Source: Streptomyces spongiicola (GTDB lineage Bacteria; Actinomycetota; Actinomycetes; Streptomycetales; Streptomycetaceae). From it: a stretch of 64,000 nt of DNA. Made by a program: the position numbers and the translations under genes. The DNA lies in assembly GCF_003122365.1 (NCBI RefSeq), contig NZ_CP029254.1:5644001-5708000 (forward strand), given 5' to 3'. Below are positions 49,108 through 57,190 of this stretch, in pieces (positions within the stretch are counted from its first letter, which is position 1; each line of letters starts with the position of its first letter). Under the pieces are notes generated by a model. That model was not told the DNA's origin and made no database searches. It was given only the letters and a program-made list of their open reading frames with translations.

Positions 49108-50942
49108 CGCGCAAGCTCCGGGTACGACAGGCCCAGACGGTGCTGCCGTTCGGGGTCGGCGCGGTCTTCGACATCCAGGGCGAATCGTTCGTCGCGACGG
49201 GCATCGGCGACTGGCCGCGGCAGCGCCGGCCCGTGGCCTCCCCGCGCCTGGCCGCGCGGCTCGGGGTGAGCGGCTTCTTCGCGGCGCCCGCCGCGCTCGA
49301 CGACCGCTTCGACCGCGCCGACGCCCCCGGCGCGCCCTACATCCGCTTTCCGGCCTGGCTGTTCTGCGGCTCCTGCCGCCGCATGGTGCGGTGGCGCATC
49401 GCCGACGAGAAGCCCGGCACCCCGCCGAGCTGCCCGTCCTGCACACCGGTGCGCCGGCTCGCCCCGATGCGCTTCGTCCAGATCTGCGCCGCCGGACACC
49501 TCGGCGACGTCGACTGGTGGTTCTGGGCGCACGCCCGGCTCGACGCCGCAGCCCGGCAGTCCTGCGGCTCGCGCGAACGCCTGCGGTTCCGGGTCGCGGA
49601 CCGCGTGACGGGCCTGGAAGCCCTGTCCGTCTCGTGCGCGGCACCCGGCTGCCGGGCCTCCCGGGACCTGCTGGACATCCTCGGCACGCACGGCATGCGC
49701 TGCTCCGGGAGGAACCCCTGGCAGCGGCTGGGCGAAGCCGTGGACTGCGCCAAGCCCGTGCAGGTCGTCCAGCGTACGGCCGGCAACCTCTACTACCCGC
49801 TGGTCCACTCGGCGCTCTCCCTCCCCGAGACCGACCTGCCTGCCGCGGGGGAGGAGGCCCTCGCGGAACGCGTCCGCGAGAGTGAGTACTGGGTGCTGCT
49901 CTGCAAGACCGCCGGGACCCCGCGGGCGGAGGTCCTCCGGGACATGATCAAGGAGGACACGGGCGTGGACGACGGCCTCCTCGACGCGCTCCTCGCCGAG
50001 GAGACGGGAACCGGTACGCCGGCCCGGACCGGCACCGCGGACGCCGCGCTCGCCGCGGGATCCGACCTGCGCCGTGAGGAATGGGCGGCGCTTACCGCCG
50101 CCGAACCGCCCCTGACCGGCGACTTCTCGATACGCGGCACCACCCTCGGACTCGCCGGGGAGAGGACCGGGCCATGGGCCGGGCTGCACCGCCGGACGGG
50201 ACGGATCGTCCTCGCCGACCGGCTGCGCGAAGTCCGCGCCCTGTCCGGCTTCAGCCGGGTCTCCCCGGACGCCGCCCTCGTCCCCGCCGACACCTCGCGC
50301 AAGCTGCGCTGGCTGCCCGCGGTCGAGGTCTTCGGCGAGGGCGTCCTGATCACCCTTGACGCCGACGAGCTCGCCGCCTGGGAAGTCCTTCCCGCCGTCC
50401 GCTCCAGGGTGGCCGGGCTCCGGGCCGACCTCGACCGGTCCTTCCAGAAGGACCGGCTCCAGGCGCTGACCGGCCCCGAACTGCCGCCCCGATTCGTACT
50501 CCTGCACAGCCTGGCCCACCTGGTGGTGCGCCAGCTGTCCTTCGAGTCCGGCTACGCCACGGCCAGTCTCCGCGAGCGGGTGTACGCCCGGCCCGAACAC
50601 GGCCAGTGCGGGATCCTCGTGTACACGGCGGCCGGCGACGCCGAGGGCACGCTGGGCGGTCTCGTGCAGCAGGGGGAGCCGCCCCGGCTCGCGGAGACGC
50701 TGCTGAGGACGGCGGAGGCAGCCGCCTGGTGCTCGGCCGATCCGCTGTGCTCGGAACACACCGGTCAGGGCTTCGGCAACCTCAACCGGGCGGCCTGCCA
50801 CGCCTGCGCGCTGCTCCCCGAGACCAGCTGCGAGACCGGGAACACCCTGCTGGACCGCGCGCTCGTCGTGGGCGGGGGAGGCATCCCCGGATTCTTCGAG
50901 CCGATCGTGGCCGCCGCCCGTGCGGCGGCCGCCCGGGAGTGA
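49104..50942 (+). CDS. drmB: DISARM DUF1998 protein DrmB
   Basis: The product is 612 aa. It begins 'RVRQAQTVLPFGVGAVFDI', typical of DrmB. A Cys knuckle set lies near 88-108 ('CGSCRRMVRW' and 'CPSC') and 'CAAGHLGDVDWWFWAH' follows. The C-terminal DUF1998 domain (~460-600) has 'LLHSLAHLVVRQLSFESGY', 'CGILVYTAAGDAEGTLGGL', 'CSADPLCSEH' and 'NRAACHACALLPETSC', Cys-rich and probably metal-binding. DrmA and DrmB form the DISARM core complex. The GTG start lies in the drmA stop (GTGA), and the next gene starts 3 bp after its stop. Confidence 0.9.
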   Translation: MTRKLRVRQAQTVLPFGVGAVFDIQGESFVATGIGDWPRQRRPVASPRLAARLGVSGFFAAPAALDDRFDRADAPGAPYIRFPAWLFCGSCRRMVRWRIADEKPGTPPSCPSCTPVRRLAPMRFVQICAAGHLGDVDWWFWAHARLDAAARQSCGSRERLRFRVADRVTGLEALSVSCAAPGCRASRDLLDILGTHGMRCSGRNPWQRLGEAVDCAKPVQVVQRTAGNLYYPLVHSALSLPETDLPAAGEEALAERVRESEYWVLLCKTAGTPRAEVLRDMIKEDTGVDDGLLDALLAEETGTGTPARTGTADAALAAGSDLRREEWAALTAAEPPLTGDFSIRGTTLGLAGERTGPWAGLHRRTGRIVLADRLREVRALSGFSRVSPDAALVPADTSRKLRWLPAVEVFGEGVLITLDADELAAWEVLPAVRSRVAGLRADLDRSFQKDRLQALTGPELPPRFVLLHSLAHLVVRQLSFESGYATASLRERVYARPEHGQCGILVYTAAGDAEGTLGGLVQQGEPPRLAETLLRTAEAAAWCSADPLCSEHTGQGFGNLNRAACHACALLPETSCETGNTLLDRALVVGGGGIPGFFEPIVAAARAAAARE

Positions 50943-50945
50943 GCC

Positions 50946-52034
50946 ATGACCCTGACGTACCTCGATGCGACGCCGGCCCAGCGGGCCCTGCTCGACGGGC
51001 TGCCGTTCGACGGGAACCACCTGGTCAACGGGACGCCCGGGAGCGGCAAGAGCCTCCTGGCGGCGCAGCGGGCCGTGATGCTCGCCCTGACCGGCACCCG
51101 TACCGTCCTGCTGACCCGGTCGAACCTCCTGCGGCAGTCGCTGTGGCCGCTGGTGTCGGAGCTCTGCCTGGACAGCGCGGACGTCGGGGTCGAGACGGTG
51201 CACGGCTGGCTCGCCCGCTGGTACGGGCCGGACGCCCCGCGGACCGACGACGGATGGTTCGACTGGCCCGCCTTCTACGAACGGGCGGTCCTCACCGAAG
51301 AGGACGGCCCCGTTGCCCTGGTCGTCGACGAAGGGCAGGACCTGCCACCGGAGTTCTACCGGCTTTGCCGGATGATCGGCGCGCCCACCACGGTGTTCGC
51401 CGACGAGTGCCAGCGGCTGACCGAATCCCGCTCCACCCTGGACGAGATCGCCCAGGGGCTGGGCAACTGCTCCGTCCACGATCTCGACGGCAACCACCGC
51501 AACACCCGGCAGACGGCGGAGCTGGCCGCCTGGTTCCACACCGGCAGGCACCCGCCCGCGCTGCCCGGCCGTGACGGACCTCTGCCTCGGCTGCATGCGC
51601 TGCCGCACCCGGGAGCGGTGACGGACCTGCTGATCGGGCTTGCCGAGAGGCAGCGCAGCCACACCGTCGGAGTGGTGGTGCACTCGACCCGGACGCAGTT
51701 CGATCTGCTGTCGCGCCTGGAACGCAAGGCCCCCCGGCTGAGGCCGCAGACGTACACGGCGCAGGCGACCGGCGGCCGGTACCGCACGCTCGACCTCTCC
51801 CGCCCCGGCATCGTCATCGTCCACCGGGCCAGTGCGAAGGGGCTGGAGTTCGACACCGTCGTGGTGCCGGACACCGAGACGGACGCAGCCGTGGACCCCT
51901 CCTCGGCGGAGCTGCGTATGACCTACTACGTGCTGGCCACCCGGGCGCGTCACGCACTGCACTTCGTCCATGCGGGAAACCAGGAACCGACGCATCTGAA
52001 GGCGATCCCCCGCGATGTGCTGGTCCGCGGGTAG
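50946..52034 (+). CDS. Short UvrD-like ATPase/helicase, last gene of the rightward operon
   Basis: The product is 362 aa. Walker A 'VNGTPGSGKSLLAAQRAVM' (near 30), 'VVDEGQDLPPEFYRL' (near 127), 'TVFADECQRLTE', 'HRNTRQTAELAAWF' and the C-terminal UvrD_C_2 block 'ASAKGLEFDTVVVPDTE' (near 295) plus 'YYVLATRARHALHFV' make a compact superfamily 1 core without the 1B/2B insertions of UvrD. It starts 3 bp after drmB, so it is cotranscribed. Class DISARM operons often end in drmC, a phospholipase-D-fold nuclease; no PLD motif (HxK) is present here. This protein may replace or add to that function. Confidence 0.82.
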   Translation: MTLTYLDATPAQRALLDGLPFDGNHLVNGTPGSGKSLLAAQRAVMLALTGTRTVLLTRSNLLRQSLWPLVSELCLDSADVGVETVHGWLARWYGPDAPRTDDGWFDWPAFYERAVLTEEDGPVALVVDEGQDLPPEFYRLCRMIGAPTTVFADECQRLTESRSTLDEIAQGLGNCSVHDLDGNHRNTRQTAELAAWFHTGRHPPALPGRDGPLPRLHALPHPGAVTDLLIGLAERQRSHTVGVVVHSTRTQFDLLSRLERKAPRLRPQTYTAQATGGRYRTLDLSRPGIVIVHRASAKGLEFDTVVVPDTETDAAVDPSSAELRMTYYVLATRARHALHFVHAGNQEPTHLKAIPRDVLVRG

Positions 52035-52289
52035 GGCCGAGGCATACCGGTGGCGTACGGGGCAGGCGCGACAGCGCCGGAAGAGGCGCGGCTTTTCTTG
52101 CACCTCAGATGGGTTCGGGGCTGATCTCGGCCGGTGGTCGGCGCCGCGGGGCTCGACCGGACCCCTGACGGGCCGAATCCGATCTTGCCGAAAATGAAGC
52201 TCGTTTGACGCCCGGGACCCGAATCAGTCCGCACACGGTGGGGTCAAACCCAGTCGGACCAGCGGTTTCTCGCCCTTGCGACGTGTCAA
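52035..52289. other. Gap after the rightward operon, no gene supported
   Basis: The minus strand here ends a frame with '...RKGEKPLVRLGLTPPCAD' (about 52224-52278), which could be the tail of a lost integrase or other accessory gene, but there is too little to identify it. Nothing else was recognised before attachment copy 3. Confidence 0.35.
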
Positions 52290-52350
52290 CGATGACGGAG
52301 TGAGTGGCGATCCTGGAGCGCGCCGAGAAGGGCTGCTGAACTGCGGCTTT
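52290..52350 (+). other. Attachment-site-like sequence, copy 3
   Basis: This orphan methyltransferase gene end reads cgatgac, then directly ggagtgagtggcgatcctgg (the 9 bases gcaccacgt of copy 2 are missing), then gccgagaagggc, a stop and 'gaactgcggcttt'. It shares the in-frame TGA with copy 2. It marks the right end of the inner element. Confidence 0.65.
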
Positions 52351-52382
52351 GTCGAGTCTGCGTTGCATGCGTTACGGGCGAT

Positions 52383-52427
52383 GTCTGACGCATGTCTCAC
52401 GCATGTCTGACGCACGTGACGCACGTG
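52383..52427 (+). repeat. TGACGCA/CACGCA short repeats after attachment copy 3
   Basis: Four close copies of a (tg/tc)acgca unit, several as 'gcatgtctgacgca', are packed in 45 bp, 33 bp after copy 3. They resemble the TGACGCT arrays near copies 2 and 4 in unit and placement. Confidence 0.55.
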
Positions 52428-52456
52428 CGGCCTACTTGCTGACGTGTCGTCAGCGA

Positions 52457-52511
52457 CAGAAAGCCGCCCTCCCGGCCGGCATGACATCCGGGCTGGAAGG
52501 GCGGCTTTCTG
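52457..52511. terminator. Large hairpin, probable terminator
   Basis: Perfect 14-bp arms, cagaaagccgccct (52457-52470) and its complement (52498-52511), enclose a further ccgg-rich inner stem. An AGAAAGCC...GGCTTTCT form is typical of Streptomyces terminators. It stands between the element end and the leftward hypothetical gene at 52658, whose transcripts it would stop. Confidence 0.75.
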
Positions 52512-52657
52512 CTGTGCGGATACCCATCGTGTGCCGTCTCCCGCCGCATCCGCGGTCAACGGTGATGTGCCACGCTCTGTCCAGGTGCCCCGAGTCGCCC
52601 AGGCCCGCCAGGCCGCCCGGGCCACCGCTGACCCCTCGGTGCGACCGCGGGCAACGG

Positions 52658-53224
52658 TCAGCGCCCCTGTCTCTCCTTCACGGTGGGCACGACACCGCCC
52701 TCTGCCGGCACCCCGGGCCCGTCGTCCGGGTCATCACCGCGGTCGCGGTCGCGATCACCATGGTGCTCGGCTCGTCGGTCACCGCGCCTGTCACCGCGCT
52801 CGTCGGACCGGTGGCCGCCACTGCCGTCACCGGTACCGCCGTCGGGACGGCCGGTGTGGACGGGGAGGCGCATGCCTCGGGACTCGGCGACCCGCACGGC
52901 ATCCGCCAGACACTCGGCGAGCCTGATGCCGGCGTATCGGACCTCGCCGTACGGGGACATGGGGTCGGCCAGAACCTTCCCCGCGTCCGCCAAGGTCTGT
53001 CTCCCCACCGCCAGTTGCTCGGCCTCCACGTCATCGGCGAACCTCGACAGGTAGCTGCCGGGGTCGTCGGTGACCAGATGGCACGGTTTGCCCTCGGGGG
53101 ACGACCAGGGCAGCAGACGCCCGGGAACGGCGAGGTCGGGGCCGGGGAGTGGCGCAGCGTCCCGCTTCCGCGCGGGGGCGGAGGCCCTGGGGGACCCCGC
53201 CGACGGGTTCTTCGAAGGCTCCAT
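52658..53224 (-). CDS. Accessory hypothetical protein next to a GntR module
   Basis: The product is 188 aa. The central ~80 residues ('SSPEGKPCHLVTDDPGSYLS', 'RFADDVEAEQLAVG' and 'LRLAECLADAV'-like helices) look like a recurring Streptomyces accessory protein that accompanies small GntR or XRE regulators. The C-terminal ~60 residues are Arg/Asp/Gly-rich and disordered. Its ATG directly abuts the stop of the upstream small gene (TGAATG on the minus strand), so the two are cotranscribed. No function can be assigned. Confidence 0.6.
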   Translation of the reverse strand: MEPSKNPSAGSPRASAPARKRDAAPLPGPDLAVPGRLLPWSSPEGKPCHLVTDDPGSYLSRFADDVEAEQLAVGRQTLADAGKVLADPMSPYGEVRYAGIRLAECLADAVRVAESRGMRLPVHTGRPDGGTGDGSGGHRSDERGDRRGDRRAEHHGDRDRDRGDDPDDGPGVPAEGGVVPTVKERQGR

Positions 53225-53572
53225 TCAGGCGGTCACCCCTTCGGCACCGATCACATGCCGGTCGAGCTCGATGCCCAGGTCGGCGGCGAGAACGAGGGTG
53301 ACCCTCCGCCGCCGCCGGAGCGTGCGCTCCCGATCACAGGCGAGGAGGTAGGGGCGTACGAGGGCGCTTGCCCCGCCGTCCAGCGGGACGCCGAGGCCGT
53401 ACGGTGACCGGGCGGTGGGCAGACGGTCGGCAGGCGGACCGGGACGGATCGCCTCCGTCCGCGGCGCGGGTGCCGGGGGCGCCGGGCGGGCGGGGGTGCG
53501 ATGCCGCCCGGCGCCGGGGCCGAACCACAGCCCCAGCAGCCACGCGGCTGCCCTGCGGATAAGGTCGTGCAT
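53225..53572 (-). CDS. Small accessory protein with one membrane helix
   Basis: The product is 115 aa. An N-terminal hydrophobic helix ('AAAWLLGLWFGPGAG', about 7-21) is followed by a Pro/Arg-rich linker and the conserved block 'SPYGLGVPLDGGASALVRPY' and 'RRRRVTLVLAADLGIELDRH'. I recognise this as a frequent small Streptomyces protein encoded divergently from a winged-helix GntR gene. The ATG at 53572 starts at the hydrophobic helix. Function is unknown. Confidence 0.7.
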   Translation of the reverse strand: MHDLIRRAAAWLLGLWFGPGAGRHRTPARPAPPAPAPRTEAIRPGPPADRLPTARSPYGLGVPLDGGASALVRPYLLACDRERTLRRRRRVTLVLAADLGIELDRHVIGAEGVTA

Positions 53573-53710
53573 GTCGACGCTCCTCGAAAGCGTTGGCCGT
53601 GCCCCGGGAGGTCTGGCCACCTCGCCGGGGTCTCGTCGTCCCGACCATACCGTTAACTGCGTCCCCCTGCACACCTCCGCGTCTCACCGCGTCGGGACGC
53701 GTTCTGCATC

Positions 53711-53721
53711 TGCGTGACGCA
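53711..53721. promoter_or_regulatory. Palindrome TGCGTGACGCA in the divergent GntR promoter
   Basis: A perfect 11-bp palindrome lies 24 bp before the GntR start and 139 bp before the divergent small gene. Related gcgtctcac/gacgcg half-sites occur at 53679-53702. GntR proteins bind such sites, so it is a candidate autoregulatory operator. Confidence 0.45.
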
Positions 53722-53744
53722 TCGGGGTGCGCCACGGTGTGGGT

Positions 53745-54014
53745 ATGAGCGACCTCCCGCGCTACGAGTACGTCAAACTCGCCGACACCATTGCGGCCGA
53801 TATCACGTCCGGCAAGTTGCCGCAGGGCGCCGCGCTACCCGGAGAGCGGGCCATGACGGAGCTGTACCGGGTGAGCATCGGGACTGTGCGCAGGGCCGTC
53901 GCGGAACTCCGCAAGCGGGAACTTGTCGCCACGCTGCCTGCGAAGGGGACCTACGTCATCGGAGCACCGCAAGCGCGTCCGGACACCCAGACCGACGACG
54001 AGCCAACCGACTGA
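53745..54014 (+). CDS. GntR-family winged-helix regulator (DNA-binding domain only)
   Basis: The 89-aa protein is little more than the GntR winged helix: 'YVKLADTIAADITSGKLPQG', 'LPGERAMTELYRVSIGTVRR' (recognition helix), 'LRKRELVATLPAKGTYVIG' (wing). It lacks the C-terminal ligand domain of classical GntR regulators, a form common in Streptomyces accessory modules. It is divergent from the two small genes at 53572-52658 and probably represses them. After its stop (54014) the next 220 bases contain no gene. Confidence 0.88.
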   Translation: MSDLPRYEYVKLADTIAADITSGKLPQGAALPGERAMTELYRVSIGTVRRAVAELRKRELVATLPAKGTYVIGAPQARPDTQTDDEPTD

Positions 54015-54236
54015 ATCCCCCTCTCCGGCATACCCGGATCGGCGCTACAGCATCGAACTACCTCCGCAGCCGTCCAACCTCGGCGTCGCCGCCCCGGGCC
54101 CACCCACCATCCCGTATCCAGGCAGCGTGAACGTCGCGCACCGCGCACCAGGCGAGAGCGGCGCGCTGGAGCGCACGCCACCCGTCCCCCTCGCGGATGC
54201 GACGCTCGCGTCCCGCTTCGCGTCGCCGGACTCGCC

Positions 54237-55175
54237 TCAGCCCAGCAGCGCTCGTACGATGTCGGGCCGGTTCAGGGCCGCCGCGCACCAGGCGAAGTGG
54301 CCGTCCTCCCCGGCGGCGTCGTACGCGTTCGCGGTGACCAGCGCGTACGCCGCGCGGTAGACCAGGAGCGCCTCCCGCTCGCAGCCGAGTCGCTCCTCGA
54401 TCCGCGCGTACAGACCGAGTTCGGTCTCCAGGGCGCGCTCCCCGTACATGTCGAAGATCGAAGCCGCGACCGAGGCGTCGAACACCGGGTCCCCCTCGGT
54501 GGTGAGGAAACCCCAGTCGAGGACCGCGGTCGGGGAACCGGCTGCGTCCACCAGGACGTTGCCGGGAGTCAGGTCGCCGTGGACGACGGACCGCCGGCCG
54601 CTGTCGACCTCGCACAGACGGCCCCGCAGCGCGGTCACCTTCTTGTCGAGGTCCTCGACGGCCGGTTCGAGCACACCCCTGAACCGGGTGACGCGACGCT
54701 CGGCCAGCGCGTGGAGGGCCATGGGGAAGTCCTCGGCCGCGTCGTAGAGCGAAGCCTCCTCGTCCATGACCGGCATGGCCCGCCCCTCGGGCAGCGGCCC
54801 GCCCGTCCCCAGCCGGGACAGCACATCGAGGAACGTCGACTGCGCCTCGTCGACGGTGACACCGCCGCTCTCCACGTGGTCGGCCAGGGGGGATCCGCCG
54901 AGCCGCCGCTCGATCGTGACGCAGCGGCCCTCGACGACGTGAACCTCGTGGATTCGCGGGACCTCGAACCCGAAGGGACGACCGGCCAGCGCGTCGTAGA
55001 ACGCCCGGGTCCGCCGCAGGGCCGTCGCCGACTCGCCGAACCAGACCTTGGCGACCCGGTCCTGGTCGATCTCGTAGACCAGCCCTTCCATCCCACGGCC
55101 GAGCGGCCGGGGGTCGGCTCCCCGGATCCAGCGGCGCACGAGACGGGCCGCTTCGTCATGGGTGGGGAGGTGCAT
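54237..55175 (-). CDS. Aminoglycoside phosphotransferase-fold kinase
   Basis: The product is 312 aa with an APH/choline-kinase fold: 'GRGMEGLVYEIDQDRVAKVW' as the nucleotide-binding N-lobe with Lys, then 'VVHGDLTPGNVLVD' (catalytic Asp) and 'AVLDWGF' (metal-binding Asp). Such proteins phosphorylate small molecules; many are not resistance genes, and no substrate can be read from the sequence. The ATG at 55175 begins the recognisable domain. It is a lone gene between the GntR module and the PPOX-fold gene. Confidence 0.85.
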   Translation of the reverse strand: MHLPTHDEAARLVRRWIRGADPRPLGRGMEGLVYEIDQDRVAKVWFGESATALRRTRAFYDALAGRPFGFEVPRIHEVHVVEGRCVTIERRLGGSPLADHVESGGVTVDEAQSTFLDVLSRLGTGGPLPEGRAMPVMDEEASLYDAAEDFPMALHALAERRVTRFRGVLEPAVEDLDKKVTALRGRLCEVDSGRRSVVHGDLTPGNVLVDAAGSPTAVLDWGFLTTEGDPVFDASVAASIFDMYGERALETELGLYARIEERLGCEREALLVYRAAYALVTANAYDAAGEDGHFAWCAAALNRPDIVRALLG

Positions 55176-55666
55176 CAGCCCGCATTCTTCCGGGAGTTCC
55201 GATCCTGCTCGGCGATCACCCGTTGGGCCGGCCGCCTCTGGCATCGTCCCACGTGGAACAAGAAGCGGAGCCGCCGAGCCACGGCATCCGTGGCAACGGT
55301 CACGGACAGCAGCGGTCAGGACCGCGAGGTCGACGATGAGCGCGACTCGAAGATCTGCACCCAGGAGCCGACGCCCGGCTACCCGCCCGACGGTGGCGTC
55401 ATCCGCCTGGGCGCCGTATTGACAGGCGAGGACTGCTGACGACCGAACGCCGGCGGTCGCCCTTGACGCCCGGACTCCCGTCGCGCCGTCCAGAGCGAAG
55501 CGAGTTCCGCGGCCAACCCGCCCGGACATCGGTGAGACAGCCCGCAAGAGCCACGCGGGGGGACGCCGCACGGGCCTCTTCGATCGTCACACCCCGGTCA
55601 CCGTGCGTGGTCGTCTCCAAGTCCCGGCCCCACCGACCAAGATCAGTCGTAGGTAGGCTCCCGGAG
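55176..55666. other. Intergenic region, no gene recognised
   Basis: These 491 bases contain no frame with family resemblance. A short + strand frame ending at 55439 ('KICTQEPTPGYPPDGGVIRL' region) could be the tail of a lost gene, but the evidence is weak. The promoters of the two divergent flanking genes must lie here. Confidence 0.4.
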
Positions 55667-56326
55667 ATGACGACATCACTTGCCGGCAGTGCATTCGACT
55701 CGCTCCGCCTCGACGCCGTGCCCGACCGGGAAGCGCTGCGCCGAGTCTACGAACTCCCCGGCGCCGCGGCCTCGCGCAAGCAGATGAACGAACTCACCGA
55801 GCAGACGCGGCGGTTGATTGGCTGCTCATCACTGGTCCTGGTCGCCAGCGTGGACGCCGAGGGCAACTGCGACGTTTCGCCGCGCGGCGGCCCCGCCGGA
55901 TTCGTCTCCGTGCTGGACGCACGAACGGTGGCGATACCGGACGCAACCGGCAACAAGCGACTGGACACCCTGCAGAACGTCATAGCCACCGGGCGGGCCG
56001 GTCTCCTGTTCGTCATACCCGGGCGAACCACCACCCTGCGGCTGAATGGCCGGGCCTGCGTCTCCACCCGCCCGGAGCTACTGGCGCAGCTGACCGCAGT
56101 GGGCAAGCCGCCGGCCAGCGCGCTGGTGCTGGGGATCGAGGAGGTCTACCCGCACTGCCCCAAGTCGTTGCTGCGCAGCGGGGCCTGGAAGCCGGAGCAG
56201 TGGCTGCCTGCGGATGCCCAGCCGACCTCGGCCGAGGTGACGCTGGCCCAGCTCCGGATGCCGGAGCTGACGATCGCCGACATCGAGCAGACGGAGGCGG
56301 ACTCGTTGAAGTACCGGTACGAGTAA
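55667..56326 (+). CDS. Pyridoxamine 5'-phosphate oxidase-fold flavoprotein
   Basis: The 219-aa protein has a split-barrel PPOX fold: 'CSSLVLVASVDAEGNCDVSP', 'RGGPAGFVSVLDARTVAIPD', 'NKRLDTLQNVIATGRAGLLF' and 'TTLRLNGRACVSTRPELL'. This form, often annotated as the MSMEG_1061 group, binds FMN or F420 and probably reduces or detoxifies small molecules. The ATG at 55667 has 'ccgga' 3 bp upstream and starts just before the conserved region. It stands alone. Confidence 0.85.
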   Translation: MTTSLAGSAFDSLRLDAVPDREALRRVYELPGAAASRKQMNELTEQTRRLIGCSSLVLVASVDAEGNCDVSPRGGPAGFVSVLDARTVAIPDATGNKRLDTLQNVIATGRAGLLFVIPGRTTTLRLNGRACVSTRPELLAQLTAVGKPPASALVLGIEEVYPHCPKSLLRSGAWKPEQWLPADAQPTSAEVTLAQLRMPELTIADIEQTEADSLKYRYE

Positions 56327-56634
56327 CGGGGCGATCTCCGGGTGAACACGAGCCGGCCCCCGCCGCGTGGTGGTGCGGGAAGGCCGCGAAGGCCTCTGTC
56401 AGCGGCGCCGTGGATGATCGGGCGCATGACACATGGTTCCCGAGACGCCTTTCGCTCCCTCGGCTCGCAGCATCTTTCGCCCGACTCGTGGTGTTTGCGT
56501 GCTGTTCACGAGTGGGGATGACCAGGGACTCGCAAAGCGTTTGGAGATCGCTTCCCGCGAGGCGCGTGATCGCTTCCCACCCTGCTGGCGGCCGACCTCC
56601 TCCGCTGTCCGACGCAGGGGCGAGGATGTCCGGC
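56327..56634. other. Intergenic region, nothing recognised
   Basis: No gene, repeat or RNA feature could be supported in these 308 bases. Confidence 0.4.
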
Positions 56635-57190
56635 ATGACGAAGACCGGAACGGACCACGCGTGGTTCGAGAACGACTTTCCAGACATCGCCGAGGCATAC
56701 TGTTTCACCTTGGTCCGGGGTCTGTCGCCGACTGAGCTGATGTCCCGGATAGTAGGACGACCGGCTGAGCCCTTGCGAGGGTTATCCGCAGTCGTCGACG
56801 CCGCCTTCGCGCAGTACGACCCAGAGGAGCAAGGCCGTCGGCTGATGGCCATGACTGCGGTGGGAGCCTGGACGCCGCTGATCGAGCCCAACGGCACCTC
56901 GGGGTCACAGAAGACCGAGCACTGTCGGCCTCCGCCGGAGCCAGCTGGGTCTCCCACTTCGTCAACGTCAACGTCAACGGCGTCGGCATGTTCCTCTGGG
57001 CAGAAGACCAGGTCCTGCGCCTGTCCTTCGACCCCATGTTCCCGGAGGGCCGATGGGGCACCGAACCCGACGGCCTCCTCGGCGTCGTGGAGCGGATAGG
57101 CTTCCATCTCGATGAGGAGACTCCGGAAACGGATCTGTCCTCCCCGGCAGCGTTCGCTCTGGCGGAACACCTGACCGGCATCGCCATCAC
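56635..57190 (+). pseudogene. DUF6461 gene, frameshifted and truncated
   Basis: The ATG at 56635 (after 'gcgaggatgtccggc') opens a frame with 'DHAWFENDFPDIAEAYCFTL' and 'VRGLSPTELMSRI', the DUF6461 start. At about 56894 the frame slips: the continuation 'HLGVTEDRALSASAGASWVS' and then 'MFLWAEDQVLRLSFDPMFPE', 'LAEHLTGIAIT' is read one base out of phase. A single-base loss in 'aacggcacctcgggg' explains it. The 3' end is then lost at about 57190, where an ISL3-family remnant begins. DUF6461 proteins have no known function. Confidence 0.75.

Larger units (their letters stand above)
17985..52350. mobile_element. Inner 34-kb element carrying a Phd/Doc pair and defence genes
   Basis: The block lies between copies 2 and 3, which share a 23-bp identical run (18001-18023 and 52297-52319) followed by a 12-bp identity, plus the private in-frame TGA. 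It holds the Phd/Doc-type pair, the methylase/helicase/McrBC genes, an XRE/DUF397 set and the DISARM-like locus. No integrase or conjugation gene is visible inside. It may be a mobilisable or decayed island, moved by a recombinase supplied elsewhere. Confidence 0.6.

Noticed and set aside
52105..52625. Minus-strand open frames across attachment copy 3
   Set aside because: They run through the duplicated gene end, repeats and the terminator hairpin; their shared 'SRIATHS' segments are just the antisense of the methyltransferase tail.
54237..55175. Aminoglycoside resistance gene
   Set aside because: Only the general phosphotransferase fold is visible; many such proteins act on other small molecules, so no resistance claim or gene symbol is made.
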